Positions 33,445-43,125 are shown, numbered from the stretch's first letter. The stretch: 48,146 nucleotides of DNA from DATDPY01 sp964395765 (GCA_964395765.1 CAYNCU010000004.1:1-48146), one strand, 5' to 3'. Made by a program: numbers and translations. The notes: generated by a model not told the origin, from the sequence alone.

Positions 33445-36400
33445 TTATTGCCGTTGATTGATAACAGATACGAGATTTTCGGCTATGGCTTTGGCAAGAT
33501 TCGCTGGCGTATCCGAAGTAATATTATCCTGCTTCAGCAAGACGTCATTTTTAAAAACTTTATAATTGACGGAGATAGAACTTTTCCCCATCCGGTACCG
33601 GCCGTACACCTGGATCGCATTATTAAACGAGTTTTCATCAAGGAAAATAAATTTATTTTTTAACAGGTCTCTTTCTTCCTTGATTTGTTCGTCCACCAGC
33701 TGGCTTAACTGCAGGTTATCGGCAAAAGTCATTTCATTCTGGAAACTGGATCTGGCGACAATCGGTTTAGGAGATTTAATATCGATTTTTTCTTTTTCGG
33801 AGGGGGTCATTTTACCGATGCTGAAGGAGGATACATCATCAGGGATTTTTATCACCGGCATTTGTTCCTTGCCTATATCACCGGCCAGTACCGGCACGTT
33901 TCCATCTACAAATTGCAATAAGTCAACTACATCGGCCATTTCACCGTCCCGAAGTCCTGCCCCTTTTAAACCGAATAACAGGCTATAGGTAAGGAGACCC
34001 TGGTTGAAAAGACTCGATTCGTAGCTTACCTGTTCGCCTTCAGAGCTTGCCAGTATATACATCCCCGTTCGATCCTTTACGGATTCCAGGGCACGGATGC
34101 TCCCGGAATTGAGCTCGTTAGGATTGGTCAGGCCGGAAACAATATTACCTGAATGGCACGCGTCAATGATCATCAGTTCCTTCAGGGCGGGTACCTGCTT
34201 CACCAGTTTTACAAGGCTGGTAGATGAAATTGTCACTTTGGGTAAAATTACCGGGTCATGGATTGTTTTAGAGCCTGCCCCGGCAGTCAGGAAATAAAAT
34301 TCATTGTCGTCGGCATTATCCATTCCATGTCCTGAAATATAAACCAATAATATATCGCGTGGCTGGGCTTTTGATGCAACTTCCGAGAAAGCCGTTTCAA
34401 TGTTTTTCTTATAGGGCCACTGCGTGCTGTCTTTTTCGAGAGTGGTAAGCCGGTGAATAAAAACGTGGTCCGCCCCCAGGTACTTGGAGGCCCCGATCTG
34501 TATGGCTCTGGCAAAATCTTCTGCATCTTTAGCGGCAAAGGTCAAATCAATATCCGAACCTTGATAATCCGAGATCCCGATAATAATGGCGTAAAGATCA
34601 GGTGAACCGGATGCACTTCCTTTCATATCGGAAAGAAGGTATATCGATTTTTCATTACTGATCTTATAACCTTTATTGTTGAATACCCTGACCGTAATTT
34701 TATTCAATGCCCCGGGCTTAATATAAGGATGGCCGGTAATGGTGTAATTAAAGCTGTTGCTGGCAGAATCATAGTTATGCAGATCCCGGGCATCTTCAAT
34801 CGCTTCTTTTCCGTTGATCAGAACTGAAATTTTACCGATTCCTCCTCCCTGATCCCTGAAGGAAGCCGTTAGTACGCCATCGTTAAATTCAGGAGGGACA
34901 AGCCGTATTTCGGGATAAAGGCTATATTGCTTTTCCGTCGGGTGAATGGAATAGGCTTCCTCGGAATAACCCAATATCTTCTGTAATAATTTGGGCTCGT
35001 AAAAATTGGATTTAAGCTGGTTAAGATCAATTTCCTGGTTATCAAAAACAAAATGTAACTTTTCCATGGCCATCGGAGAAGCATCGAACATTCCCAGTTC
35101 ATTCAATACGACCCATTCCCCATTTCGGAAAGGTACCAGGGTGGCAAGTTCTTTATCATTTATCAATGACCATAGACGTAGGGTGCCGTCTATGCTGGCT
35201 GAGATAATGGTGTTATTGTTAAAGACGGAAACATCGGAGATCAGGGAAGTATGGCCGGAAAATTTACCGGAATATTCCCCTTTTTCCAGGTCCCAGATAC
35301 GGATGGAATAATCCTCACCCCGGTTAAATTTTGCCGATGATCTTGAAATGCTCAGAAGCGTTGAGGCATGATTGCATAAATAAACCCGGTCGATATGGAT
35401 TGAATCGGGCACTGCAATTTTCACTTTTTCTTTTTGATTGTCAAGTTGTAAAACCCTGATTACCTGTTGATTGCCCTCCTGATAAACACCGGCAAGTACA
35501 TCGCCGGATTCATTGATATCGAAAGCTGACAGGTCCGCGGCCGGAATTTTTTCGATCCGCTTCCATTTAATCCTGTCCCATACCTGTATTTCGTTTTTAT
35601 TGGAATAAGCTACCATCCTGTTTCCGGTGGATGAGATTTTATAATCATAACAATCGGGGATCTTCAGATTTTTGGATTTTCCTGATTTAATGTCCCTTAC
35701 AATAAGACCGGAAGGGCTTACGCGATAAATTAATTCCCTGTCATCGATCAGGCGCAACGGTGCTGCAAAAGCCTCTGCATTGACACGGTATGAATTGATT
35801 TTTAAATTTTCTGTATTGATCAGGTAAATTGAAGTGTCCGATCCTAGTGCCGCAACCAATGCCCTGCTATGACATATTTGTTCGACCGGGTATTTTGTTG
35901 TCATCAGGTCACTTTTTATTTTATTTCCTTTAAGGTCGAATACACCTGCCTTATTATCGCTGGCAAAGTAAATCAGTCCGTCATTGTCAACGTCAATGTC
36001 ATTGATGCCGGCCGACGACCCCTGTAAGGTGATATCCTCCCGTTTTGAATTAAAATTCCAGCAACTTATCGTCTGGTCAGGGTTCGCAACAGCCAGGATG
36101 CCGTCACGGAAAACAGTGTGACAATAAATTCCATAAATGAAATCAGGAGCATTTATATTTTCTTTATAAGCAGGAAATACATTTTCCTCTTTACCGTCAG
36201 CAATCCTGAAAAATTTCAGGTCCAGTTTATTGTCCCTTCCGGTGGCAATTATATAATTCCGGAAAAAGGAAATACTGAATGCCTGGCTGGTGAATGCTTT
36301 TATGGAATAGATGATTTTGAAAGGTTGCAGGTTAATCAGGTAAATCATTCCTTTTGAGTCAGCGGTCGCAAGCAAAGAATCTCGTGAATCAAAACAAAGT

Positions 36401-37011
36401 TGATGGATTGCCCCATCACAGACTTTATTAAAAAACTCTTTTTCCCCGGTTTGAATATTGAAAAAATAGATCTTTCCAAGTCGGTCACCGAAGGCTGCAT
36501 ATTTTCCATTATGGCTTACTGTTACCTGGTCAAGAGGATCTCCTGTATTTAGATTGAACAGTACCTTGTTGGTATGCCAGTCAAAAATTTTCAAGGTTGT
36601 ATCTGTATTACAGGTGATCAATGAATCACCTCCCGGTGTGAATGCCATGCTATTGATGACGGGTAATTCCCGGGTTACCGATGAAAAGTCCTTGCCCTGA
36701 TATTTCCAAAACCCGAGAGATCCATCCGTAGAACTGGCCGCGATCATATCCCCCTGTGGGCAAAAAAGAGCATCGGTTATTCTTCCCGGCAATTTGTATT
36801 CATTGAAGACTTCTTTGCCGGCAAGATCCCAAAGAATAACCTTGTCGGAGCCGAAAGTCGACATCAGGTATTTTCCATCAGGGCTGAAATCCAGGTGATC
36901 GATCCGGCCCGTATTTCCTGCCGGTATTACGAGTTTTGGCGGTTGGGCATTGCACGTAAACCATTGTAAACAAGTCAGTAAGCTGAAAAAAGTAAATATT
37001 TTATATTTCAT
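33445..37011 (-). CDS. Exported WD40-repeat protein with caspase-like (C14) peptidase
   Basis: The protein is 1,188 residues from the ATG at 37011; a GTG six codons upstream is less likely because the signal peptide begins at the ATG (MKYKIFTFFSLLTCLQWFTCNAQ). WD40-type repeats fill about 30-650 (HLDFSPDGKYLMST, KVILWDL, DGTLRLWSL). A beta-sandwich-like spacer follows. The caspase domain is at about 800-1050, with His near 895 in YISGHG and Cys near 952 in IIDACHSG. A 120-residue C-terminal domain follows. Both catalytic residues are intact. It is convergent with the type IX cargo gene. Metacaspase-like WD40 proteins may sense envelope or foreign signals; the trigger is unknown. Confidence 0.9.
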   Translation of the reverse strand: MKYKIFTFFSLLTCLQWFTCNAQPPKLVIPAGNTGRIDHLDFSPDGKYLMSTFGSDKVILWDLAGKEVFNEYKLPGRITDALFCPQGDMIAASSTDGSLGFWKYQGKDFSSVTRELPVINSMAFTPGGDSLITCNTDTTLKIFDWHTNKVLFNLNTGDPLDQVTVSHNGKYAAFGDRLGKIYFFNIQTGEKEFFNKVCDGAIHQLCFDSRDSLLATADSKGMIYLINLQPFKIIYSIKAFTSQAFSISFFRNYIIATGRDNKLDLKFFRIADGKEENVFPAYKENINAPDFIYGIYCHTVFRDGILAVANPDQTISCWNFNSKREDITLQGSSAGINDIDVDNDGLIYFASDNKAGVFDLKGNKIKSDLMTTKYPVEQICHSRALVAALGSDTSIYLINTENLKINSYRVNAEAFAAPLRLIDDRELIYRVSPSGLIVRDIKSGKSKNLKIPDCYDYKISSTGNRMVAYSNKNEIQVWDRIKWKRIEKIPAADLSAFDINESGDVLAGVYQEGNQQVIRVLQLDNQKEKVKIAVPDSIHIDRVYLCNHASTLLSISRSSAKFNRGEDYSIRIWDLEKGEYSGKFSGHTSLISDVSVFNNNTIISASIDGTLRLWSLINDKELATLVPFRNGEWVVLNELGMFDASPMAMEKLHFVFDNQEIDLNQLKSNFYEPKLLQKILGYSEEAYSIHPTEKQYSLYPEIRLVPPEFNDGVLTASFRDQGGGIGKISVLINGKEAIEDARDLHNYDSASNSFNYTITGHPYIKPGALNKITVRVFNNKGYKISNEKSIYLLSDMKGSASGSPDLYAIIIGISDYQGSDIDLTFAAKDAEDFARAIQIGASKYLGADHVFIHRLTTLEKDSTQWPYKKNIETAFSEVASKAQPRDILLVYISGHGMDNADDNEFYFLTAGAGSKTIHDPVILPKVTISSTSLVKLVKQVPALKELMIIDACHSGNIVSGLTNPNELNSGSIRALESVKDRTGMYILASSEGEQVSYESSLFNQGLLTYSLLFGLKGAGLRDGEMADVVDLLQFVDGNVPVLAGDIGKEQMPVIKIPDDVSSFSIGKMTPSEKEKIDIKSPKPIVARSSFQNEMTFADNLQLSQLVDEQIKEERDLLKNKFIFLDENSFNNAIQVYGRYRMGKSSISVNYKVFKNDVLLKQDNITSDTPANLAKAIAENLVSVINQRQ

Positions 37012-37207
37012 TGGTCTGAATAACGACACTAAATATTAATATTTTTCCGAATTTTTTTATTGAATGTCGAAATTACTTTTGAAACGCCGGATGATACGCC
37101 AGTGGATGAATTTCCAAATCTTTGTAATTTTTCATAGCGGATGAATTAAATATGTAATGAATGGGTTATGTCATAGCCGGCTCTATCTTCAAAAATCAAA
37201 AACAAGG

Positions 37208-37228
37208 AACCGGTAACTAACAACCGGA
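37208..37228. repeat. Degenerate 7-bp tandem repeat (three units)
   Basis: AACCGGT (37208), AACTAAC (37215) and AACCGGA (37222) run at a strict 7-base spacing. The array abuts the 3' end of the Cys-rich lipoprotein gene. Confidence 0.5.
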
Positions 37229-37229
37229 A

Positions 37230-37457
37230 TCAATCACATAATACGCAACCCTTACCTTCCTTGGCTTCACAATCGGCCTGTGTGGCATAACATCTGCCGG
37301 TACCTGCTTTGGACCAGGGGGTGGAGCTGTCACATCCACTGCAGCTTACCGTGGTATTGGTATCGGTTGTATCGGAACAGGATGAAATTTGTATCATCAT
37401 GAATAATGAAAGGGTGAAGGCGACCAACCAAAAAAGATGTTTTATTGTTCTTTTCAA
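37230..37457 (-). CDS. Small cysteine-rich lipoprotein
   Basis: The 75-residue protein has a lipoprotein signal (KHLFWLVAFTLSLFMMIQ, then ISSC with the lipidated Cys27). A Thr-rich linker and a 37-residue domain with six further cysteines follow (positions 39, 42, 56, 63, 71, 74), starting CSGC and ending CVLC. The CxxC...C...C...CxxC spacing suggests three disulfides or a metal site. It is monocistronic, with spacers of over 200 bases on both sides. I do not recognise a family. The lipobox and composition make it a real gene; its function is unknown. Confidence 0.72.
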   Translation of the reverse strand: MKRTIKHLFWLVAFTLSLFMMIQISSCSDTTDTNTTVSCSGCDSSTPWSKAGTGRCYATQADCEAKEGKGCVLCD

Positions 37458-37674
37458 TTAATTAATATTTAGAAGTTTCTAATTAAACCGGAAAATATGA
37501 AATCCTGTAATATAAAACAACAGGCCATAGCCTTGATTTTGAAATATTTGCCTGGAACGCTGAACTGGAACTCAGGAATTATTAATCGCTTCTTTTCGAA
37601 ATTAATGAATTGAAAAATATTTAATTTAGACCGCATTAAGATTATATTTCGTTGAATTAATAGAATTCATTAAA

Positions 37675-38943
37675 ATGAAGATAAAATTACTCATCATTCT
37701 ATCCCTGGCCTTTGTTTCATGCACCTCAAGCGATCAGAAAGTAGAGATCTTAAAAACCGGGAATAAATATGAATTACTGCGAAACGATACCGATTTTTTT
37801 ATTAAGGGAGTAGTCGGGTTTACCCACCTGAAAACGATGACGGATTGTGGTGTTAATTCAGTGCGGATCTGGAATAATTATGATGAAAATCTCCGGCGTG
37901 CTGACAGCATGGGAATTTCCGTATTGGTTTCGCTACCGGTGAAGGCTCAAAGGGACGGTTTTGATTACAGCGATGAAACCACAGTAAAACAACAAAGAGA
38001 AGATATTTTAAAGCTGGTACGCCTGATCCAGTTTCATCAATCATTACTGATATGGGCCATCGGAAATGAATTGGATTACATCCCCGGTGATAAGCCGTAT
38101 TATACCTCCATGTGGGATGCTATTGACGATATCGCACATCAGATCAAATTGATTGACCCCGATCATCCGGTAATGACTGTAATCGGGACAAGTCATTTTG
38201 ATAAAGTTAAAGAAATTGTTAATCGTTGCCCGAACCTTGATCTTCTGGGGATTAATGCATATGGAGATATGAAAGAAATCCCGGGACTGCTCAAAAAGTA
38301 CGGTTGGAACAAACCCTATATTTTCACTGAATGGGGAGTTTCCGGTTACTGGGAAGTGCCTGAAACTGAATGGAAAGCTCCTTTTGAAGAGAATAGTACA
38401 GTAAAAGCGCAACTTTATTTGAATAAGTATCAGTCGGTCATACTTTCTGATAGTAATTATTGTTTGGGCTCCTATGCCTTTCTATGGGGAGAAAAAGAGG
38501 AAACCACTCCAACATGGTTTGGATTGTTTGATGATAAGGGGAATTCTTCCGAGGCAGTGAATGTTTTAAAACAATGCTGGTCCGGGCAACCGGTTGCAAA
38601 TCATGCACCGCAAATCGATTCGATTAATCTCGGGGATAATTCATTTTATAAAAGTGTTTACCTGACCCCGGGTTTGGTCGATACGGTAACTGTTTTTGCT
38701 TCCGATCCGGAAAATGATTCCCTGACCATTAACTGGTTGATCAGGCCGGAAGCCGAATATGCCGGTTATGCAGGGGAGGGGGAAAAGATACCCCGGGAAG
38801 TCCCGGGATGTATTTTGCAAAATAACAGGAAGCAGGTTCCGTTCAAGGCTCCTGTTACGGCCGGGGCCTACAGGATATATGTATATCTTTATGACGGACA
38901 TAAACATTTCGCCACAGCCAATTTCCCGTTTTATGTAAGATGA
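37675..38943 (+). CDS. Glycosidase-like lipoprotein (clan GH-A barrel)
   Basis: This 422-residue lipoprotein has the lipobox LAFVSC (lipid Cys16). Residues 40-300 form a (beta/alpha)8 barrel of the GH2/GH5 type: VNSVRIWNNYD, LIWAIGNELDY with the acid/base Glu132, and YIFTEWGVSGYW with the nucleophile Glu219. WGEKEETTPTWFGLF near the barrel end is typical of transglycosidase-like members. Residues 310-422 form a beta-sandwich (DTVTVFASDPENDSLTINW) of the fibronectin/Ig type. It probably cuts or remodels a beta-glycan at the cell surface. The GH family is uncertain. It lies alone, with no SusCD pair nearby. Confidence 0.8.
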   Translation: MKIKLLIILSLAFVSCTSSDQKVEILKTGNKYELLRNDTDFFIKGVVGFTHLKTMTDCGVNSVRIWNNYDENLRRADSMGISVLVSLPVKAQRDGFDYSDETTVKQQREDILKLVRLIQFHQSLLIWAIGNELDYIPGDKPYYTSMWDAIDDIAHQIKLIDPDHPVMTVIGTSHFDKVKEIVNRCPNLDLLGINAYGDMKEIPGLLKKYGWNKPYIFTEWGVSGYWEVPETEWKAPFEENSTVKAQLYLNKYQSVILSDSNYCLGSYAFLWGEKEETTPTWFGLFDDKGNSSEAVNVLKQCWSGQPVANHAPQIDSINLGDNSFYKSVYLTPGLVDTVTVFASDPENDSLTINWLIRPEAEYAGYAGEGEKIPREVPGCILQNNRKQVPFKAPVTAGAYRIYVYLYDGHKHFATANFPFYVR

Positions 38944-38972
38944 CCGGTTTCGGTTTTCAATATTATTCTAAT

Positions 38973-39000
38973 TTGAAAATTGAAGATTGGATATTGAAAA
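38973..39000. repeat. Degenerate 7-bp tandem repeat (four units)
   Basis: Units TTGAAAA (38973), TTGAAGA (38980), TTGGATA (38987) and TTGAAAA (38994) keep exact 7-base spacing. They fill the gap between two convergent genes and run into a perfect palindrome. Confidence 0.6.
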
Positions 39001-39013
39001 TTAAATTTTCAAT
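38993..39013. repeat. Perfect 21-base palindrome at a convergent gene junction
   Basis: ATTGAAAATT (38993-39002), a single A, then AATTTTCAAT (39004-39013) form a perfect 10-bp inverted repeat. It ends at the stop codon of the permease gene. It could act as a weak terminator or transcript stabiliser for either gene. Confidence 0.5.
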
Positions 39014-41697
39014 TATTCATCCCTGAGCGCATTGGCCGGATTGCTCGAAGCTGCCTTGAATGATTGATAACTTACAGTAATCCAGGCAATTAATAAAGCC
39101 ATGATGCCGGCACCTGCAAAAAGCCACGCATCGGGCATGTCCTTGTAGGCAAATCCTTGAAGCCAGGTCCGGATTCCGAACCATGCTATCGGGATAGAAA
39201 GAAGGAAAGATAGGAAAACAAGCTTTGTGAAATCCCTGGACAATAGGAGTACTATGTTACCCAGGGTGGCCCCCATTACCTTTCTTATGCCTATTTCCTT
39301 TGTTCTTTGTTCCGCCATAAAAGAGGAAAGCGCAAACAGTCCCAGGCAGGCAATAATTATAGCCAGCGATGCGAAGGTAGAGAAAACTTTTCCTGTCCGG
39401 GTTTCTGATTTATACATGTTGGCATAATTATCATCCAGAAAGGAGTAATCGAAAGGTTGGCCCGGATTGAATTCATGCCATTTCAACTCCAGTTCCCTGA
39501 TAATTTCAGGTGTTTCGGCACTTTTATAGCGGAAAGAGATTTTTCCATCATCCTTACCCAGGCACATACATAAGGCTCCAATGTTTTCATGAAGAGATTC
39601 CCAGTTAAAGTCCTTTACAACGCCGATAATATGATAGGTAACCACATATTTTTCGTCCAGAGAACCTCCGTCCGGGGCATGATTAAATACCTGTATTTCC
39701 TGCCCGATGGGGTTATTATAACCAAATAGTTTTACCGCCCTTTCGTTTAAAAGGATACCCATGGAATCGCTCGGAAAATCTTTCGAAAAATCACGGCCTT
39801 CTTTGATTTGCATGCCAAGGGTTTTTATATAATCATAATCAACGGTCCAGTATTGCATATTAACGGAACTTTGAACACTCCGGTCTCCCTTTTTCCAGAA
39901 AGTTGTGTTGTTCCTGCTTGAATTGGAAACAGGCAAGAAACTTGATATTGTGCCGGATAATATACCGGGGTCATTCAGGATTTCATTTTTGAATGCATCT
40001 ATTCGGTGGCCAAGTGTATAGGTGTCCTCTAAAGTAATGACTTGTTCCTTATTATATCCAAGTTTAAAATGTTGTATAAAATTAAGCTGGTTATAAACGG
40101 CAATTGTACCGATAATAAGGATGATGGATATAGTGAACTGAAAAACAACCAGGGTGCTTCGTATCATGGAACTTCTGCTTCCCCGGGAGATTTTCCCTGA
40201 GAGCACCGAAATAGGTTTAAAAGAAGAAAGGAAAACGGCGGGGTAAATACCTGCCAGAACGCCAATAAATATTCCTCCCGATAAAATAATGACCCAAAAC
40301 ATGAAACTATGATTGGGGAAAACAATTGATTTTCCGGTAAGGTCATTAAAATAGGGCATGACGATATTTGCCAGTAAAACGGCAATCAGCATGGCAGCCA
40401 TGCTGATGATCACGGACTCAGTAAGAAATTGCTGGACAAGATATTTACGGTAAGAACCCATCACCTTCCTGACACCAACTTCTTTGGCCCGGTCGGTCGA
40501 TCGTGCAGTAGCGAGGTTCATGAAATTGATAATTGCCAGCACAAGAATAAATAAAGCAACTGCGGAGAAAATGTAAACATACCGGATGTCACCGTTCGCT
40601 TCAAATTCTACCAGCACATTGGAATGAAGGTGGATGTCGTATAAAGGTTGAAGCATTTCATCCAATTGGGTTCCCTGCTTCAGAAGATCATCAATGGTTT
40701 TACCAAGAAACTGCATAACCTGTGGCCCGGCATGTTTATAGATCAGGTCATTGATTTTCTTTTCAACGGATTTAGGATCAGCGCCTTTTCGCAGCAGTAA
40801 ATAGGTCTGAAAATTATTGCTTAACCACATATCGCTTTTACTTTCATCCAACCCTGCCATGGCCAGCATCATATTAAAATGAAAATGAGAATTCTGCGGA
40901 ATGTCTTTATAAACGCCCGTGACTTTAAAATTCATGTTATTATTCAAAAGCATAGTCTGGCCGACGGGATCAATTTCACCGAAATATTTTTTAGCGGTAG
41001 ATTCGCTTATGACCATCGTATTCGGGTCGCGGAGGGCCTTCTCCTTGTTTCCTTCAATCATGGGAATTGTGAAAATTTTAAAGATATCGGGATCCGCCCA
41101 AACCAAATGAAATTCCTTTAAGTTATCCTTCCCCTTTCTGACCAGGAAAGAACCCCATTCCCTGAAGCGGGCCGCATATTCGATCTCAGGAATCTCATCG
41201 GTTAGCGCCCCGGCCAAGGGCGCAGGGCAAACCGCTAACCTTGAATCATTCCCGCCGAACTTAAGGTGAGTGATGATCCGGTAAATCCTGTTGCCGTTTT
41301 GGTTATATCGGTCATAACTCAATTCATTAAAAATATACAGGGAGATCAAAAGGGTACAGGCAATTCCTATCGACAGGCCCGCTACATTTATGATAGCATA
41401 AAATTTTTGTTTTTTAATGTTCCGGAATGCCGTTTTAAAATAATTTTTGAACATGGCTTTTGTTTTTGAGTAGTTGTTTCTTATTATCTGTTGTTGTATT
41501 TTATCCAATTCACTCTGCACCCCAAATTGTTTCAGGGATTTCCGGTAAGCTTCATTGAAGCGATTCCCTTTACCCATTTCATCTTCGATCAGGGTACAGA
41601 CATGATCCACAATTTCATCATGAAGTGGCTGATAGATCAGGCCTTTTTCGTTCAAATCCTTTATGATAAAATCTATCTGACTTTCCTTCAGCTTCAT
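39013..41697 (-). CDS. FtsX/MacB-type ABC transporter permease with prefix domain
   Basis: The 894-residue protein starts with a PadR-linked permease-prefix domain (about 1-80; IDFIIKDLNEKGLIYQPLHDEIVDHVC). Two FtsX-like units then follow, each with a periplasmic MacB core and helices: TAFRNIKKQKFYAIINVAGLSIGIACTLLISLY begins the first, and STLVVFQFTISIILIIGTIAVYNQL begins the second. The paired motifs ARSTDRAKEVGVRKVMGSYR and EQRTKEIGIRKVMGATLGN close the two halves. It is an inner-membrane mechanotransmission transporter, but no ATPase gene is adjacent. Its ATG overlaps the stop of the PadR gene by 4 bases, so the two are coregulated. Confidence 0.9.
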   Translation of the reverse strand: MKLKESQIDFIIKDLNEKGLIYQPLHDEIVDHVCTLIEDEMGKGNRFNEAYRKSLKQFGVQSELDKIQQQIIRNNYSKTKAMFKNYFKTAFRNIKKQKFYAIINVAGLSIGIACTLLISLYIFNELSYDRYNQNGNRIYRIITHLKFGGNDSRLAVCPAPLAGALTDEIPEIEYAARFREWGSFLVRKGKDNLKEFHLVWADPDIFKIFTIPMIEGNKEKALRDPNTMVISESTAKKYFGEIDPVGQTMLLNNNMNFKVTGVYKDIPQNSHFHFNMMLAMAGLDESKSDMWLSNNFQTYLLLRKGADPKSVEKKINDLIYKHAGPQVMQFLGKTIDDLLKQGTQLDEMLQPLYDIHLHSNVLVEFEANGDIRYVYIFSAVALFILVLAIINFMNLATARSTDRAKEVGVRKVMGSYRKYLVQQFLTESVIISMAAMLIAVLLANIVMPYFNDLTGKSIVFPNHSFMFWVIILSGGIFIGVLAGIYPAVFLSSFKPISVLSGKISRGSRSSMIRSTLVVFQFTISIILIIGTIAVYNQLNFIQHFKLGYNKEQVITLEDTYTLGHRIDAFKNEILNDPGILSGTISSFLPVSNSSRNNTTFWKKGDRSVQSSVNMQYWTVDYDYIKTLGMQIKEGRDFSKDFPSDSMGILLNERAVKLFGYNNPIGQEIQVFNHAPDGGSLDEKYVVTYHIIGVVKDFNWESLHENIGALCMCLGKDDGKISFRYKSAETPEIIRELELKWHEFNPGQPFDYSFLDDNYANMYKSETRTGKVFSTFASLAIIIACLGLFALSSFMAEQRTKEIGIRKVMGATLGNIVLLLSRDFTKLVFLSFLLSIPIAWFGIRTWLQGFAYKDMPDAWLFAGAGIMALLIAWITVSYQSFKAASSNPANALRDE

Positions 41698-42035
41698 CCG
41701 GCATCCTGAATTTTTAATTGAAGCACACGGCCCATTGTGATGATAAATTCAAGAAAATCATCAACCCTTTCTTTCATCACGGATTGACCCGATCGTGTAA
41801 GTTTGTAGTACTTCCTGATCCTTTTACCCATGGACGTCACTTCGGTTTCAACCCACCCGTCCGATTCCAGTTTATGCAAGGTAGGATATAATGCCCCCTC
41901 GGTTAATACCATAGTTCCCTCCGATAAATCCTTTACTTTCTGGGTTATTTCATATCCGTACATTTTACCATGATCGGCAAGTAGTTTCAGGATGATCGTC
42001 TGTAAATTACCTTTTAAAAGTTCGGTTTGCGGCAT
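41694..42035 (-). CDS. PadR-family transcriptional regulator
   Basis: The 113-residue winged-helix protein starts at the ATG at 42035 (MPQTELLKGNLQTIILKLL), the usual start for the family; two earlier in-frame ATGs (42050, 42065) add non-conserved residues. It shows GKMYGYEITQKVKDLSEG, LTEGALYPTLHKLESDGWV (recognition helix and wing) and RKYYKLTRSG. It overlaps the MacB/FtsX-type permease gene by 4 bases, and that permease carries the matching prefix domain. PadR proteins usually repress an efflux operon until a ligand binds. The inducer is unknown. Confidence 0.93.
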   Translation of the reverse strand: MPQTELLKGNLQTIILKLLADHGKMYGYEITQKVKDLSEGTMVLTEGALYPTLHKLESDGWVETEVTSMGKRIRKYYKLTRSGQSVMKERVDDFLEFIITMGRVLQLKIQDAG

Positions 42036-42174
42036 AATATTGCAATGCATTGGTTTCTTAGGCATTAGACGCCAGGGAACTTTCCGTGGTTGCAGCAGCC
42101 ATAAAATTTTAATTCATTGAAAAAGTGATATGCTGATCAATTCAAGATATCTTATTCATTGTGAACATCTTACA

Positions 42175-42195
42175 GGCAACCGGCAACCGGCAACA
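42175..42195. repeat. 7-bp tandem repeat (three units)
   Basis: GGCAACC (42175), GGCAACC (42182) and GGCAACA (42189) repeat at exactly 7 bases between the divergent padR and pantothenate kinase genes. Confidence 0.6.
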
Positions 42196-42255
42196 GGGAT
42201 TTTTCAGTTGAATTATAAATAATTCCATTATTTTTAATCACTTTTAAATTCAATC

Positions 42256-43095
42256 ATGATCATAGGCATTGATATCGGAGGTACAACCACGGATATAGCC
42301 GGGTTCAAGTCCGGGAAGATCATTAACCCGATAACCGTTAAGGCGGATGATCCGGTCACCTCGGCAGCAGGCGCTTTGGGTAAATTCCTGGAGGTAAACA
42401 GGATTTCCCTGGATCAGATTGAAGTAATTGCTGCCACGGGGGTTGGATCCGGCAGTTTATTGAATAAACTTTTCGGCATTTCAGTATATAAAATCGATGA
42501 ATTTACTGCAATAGGCACAGCCGGGAAATTCCTTACCGGAATAAATAAAGCGGTTGTGGTTAGCATGGGTACAGGGACCGCGATCGTTACCGTGAATAAT
42601 AATACCATTAAACATTGGGGTGGAAGCGGAGTAGGGGGCGGGACGTTGATGGGTCTTTCAAAAAAAATGCTGAATGTTAATACTATTGAGACTTTGATCG
42701 ATAAAGCTTCAAAAGGCTCCCTTCAGAATGTAGATCTCTCGGTAGGCGATATTGCAAGGCGAGGGCTGTCGAACCTGCCGGCTACTGCGACCGCTTCAAA
42801 TTTTGGTAAGATGTCGGATAAGGCATCCGATAATGACATTGCCCTGGCTATTCTTAACATGGTAGGGCAGACGGTTACATTGATGGGTATTTGGGCAGCC
42901 AGGGCCAATCATATCGATGATATTGTATTAACAGGGAAGCTGGCAAGTATTCCGGAAATCAAGGTCATTTCAAGACGGGTAGCCAGACTTTACCATTCAA
43001 AGATCAGTATTCCCGATAAAGCCGATTTTGCCACTGCTATCGGGGCGGCGATAAAAGTGAATGAAAAAAGGTTGTCCGGGAAGAAAAAATTGTAA
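42256..43095 (+). CDS. coaW: Type II pantothenate kinase
   Basis: The 279-residue actin-like ATPase-fold enzyme phosphorylates pantothenate, the first step of coenzyme A synthesis. Visible motifs are the phosphate loop IGIDIGGTTTDIAGF (3-17), the TGVGSGSL region, VVSMGTGTAIVTV and HWGGSGVGGGTLMGLS, then the adenosine-binding ILNMVGQTVTLMGIWAA and IDDIVLTGKLA. This matches the eukaryote/Staphylococcus-like type II group. The gene is single, preceded by a heptamer array and followed by a possible terminator. A small ROK or BadF-type ATPase is a less likely reading. Confidence 0.88.
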   Translation: MIIGIDIGGTTTDIAGFKSGKIINPITVKADDPVTSAAGALGKFLEVNRISLDQIEVIAATGVGSGSLLNKLFGISVYKIDEFTAIGTAGKFLTGINKAVVVSMGTGTAIVTVNNNTIKHWGGSGVGGGTLMGLSKKMLNVNTIETLIDKASKGSLQNVDLSVGDIARRGLSNLPATATASNFGKMSDKASDNDIALAILNMVGQTVTLMGIWAARANHIDDIVLTGKLASIPEIKVISRRVARLYHSKISIPDKADFATAIGAAIKVNEKRLSGKKKL

Positions 43096-43125
43096 TATGA
43101 TTTTCATTTTTTTATGGCAGGCCTC

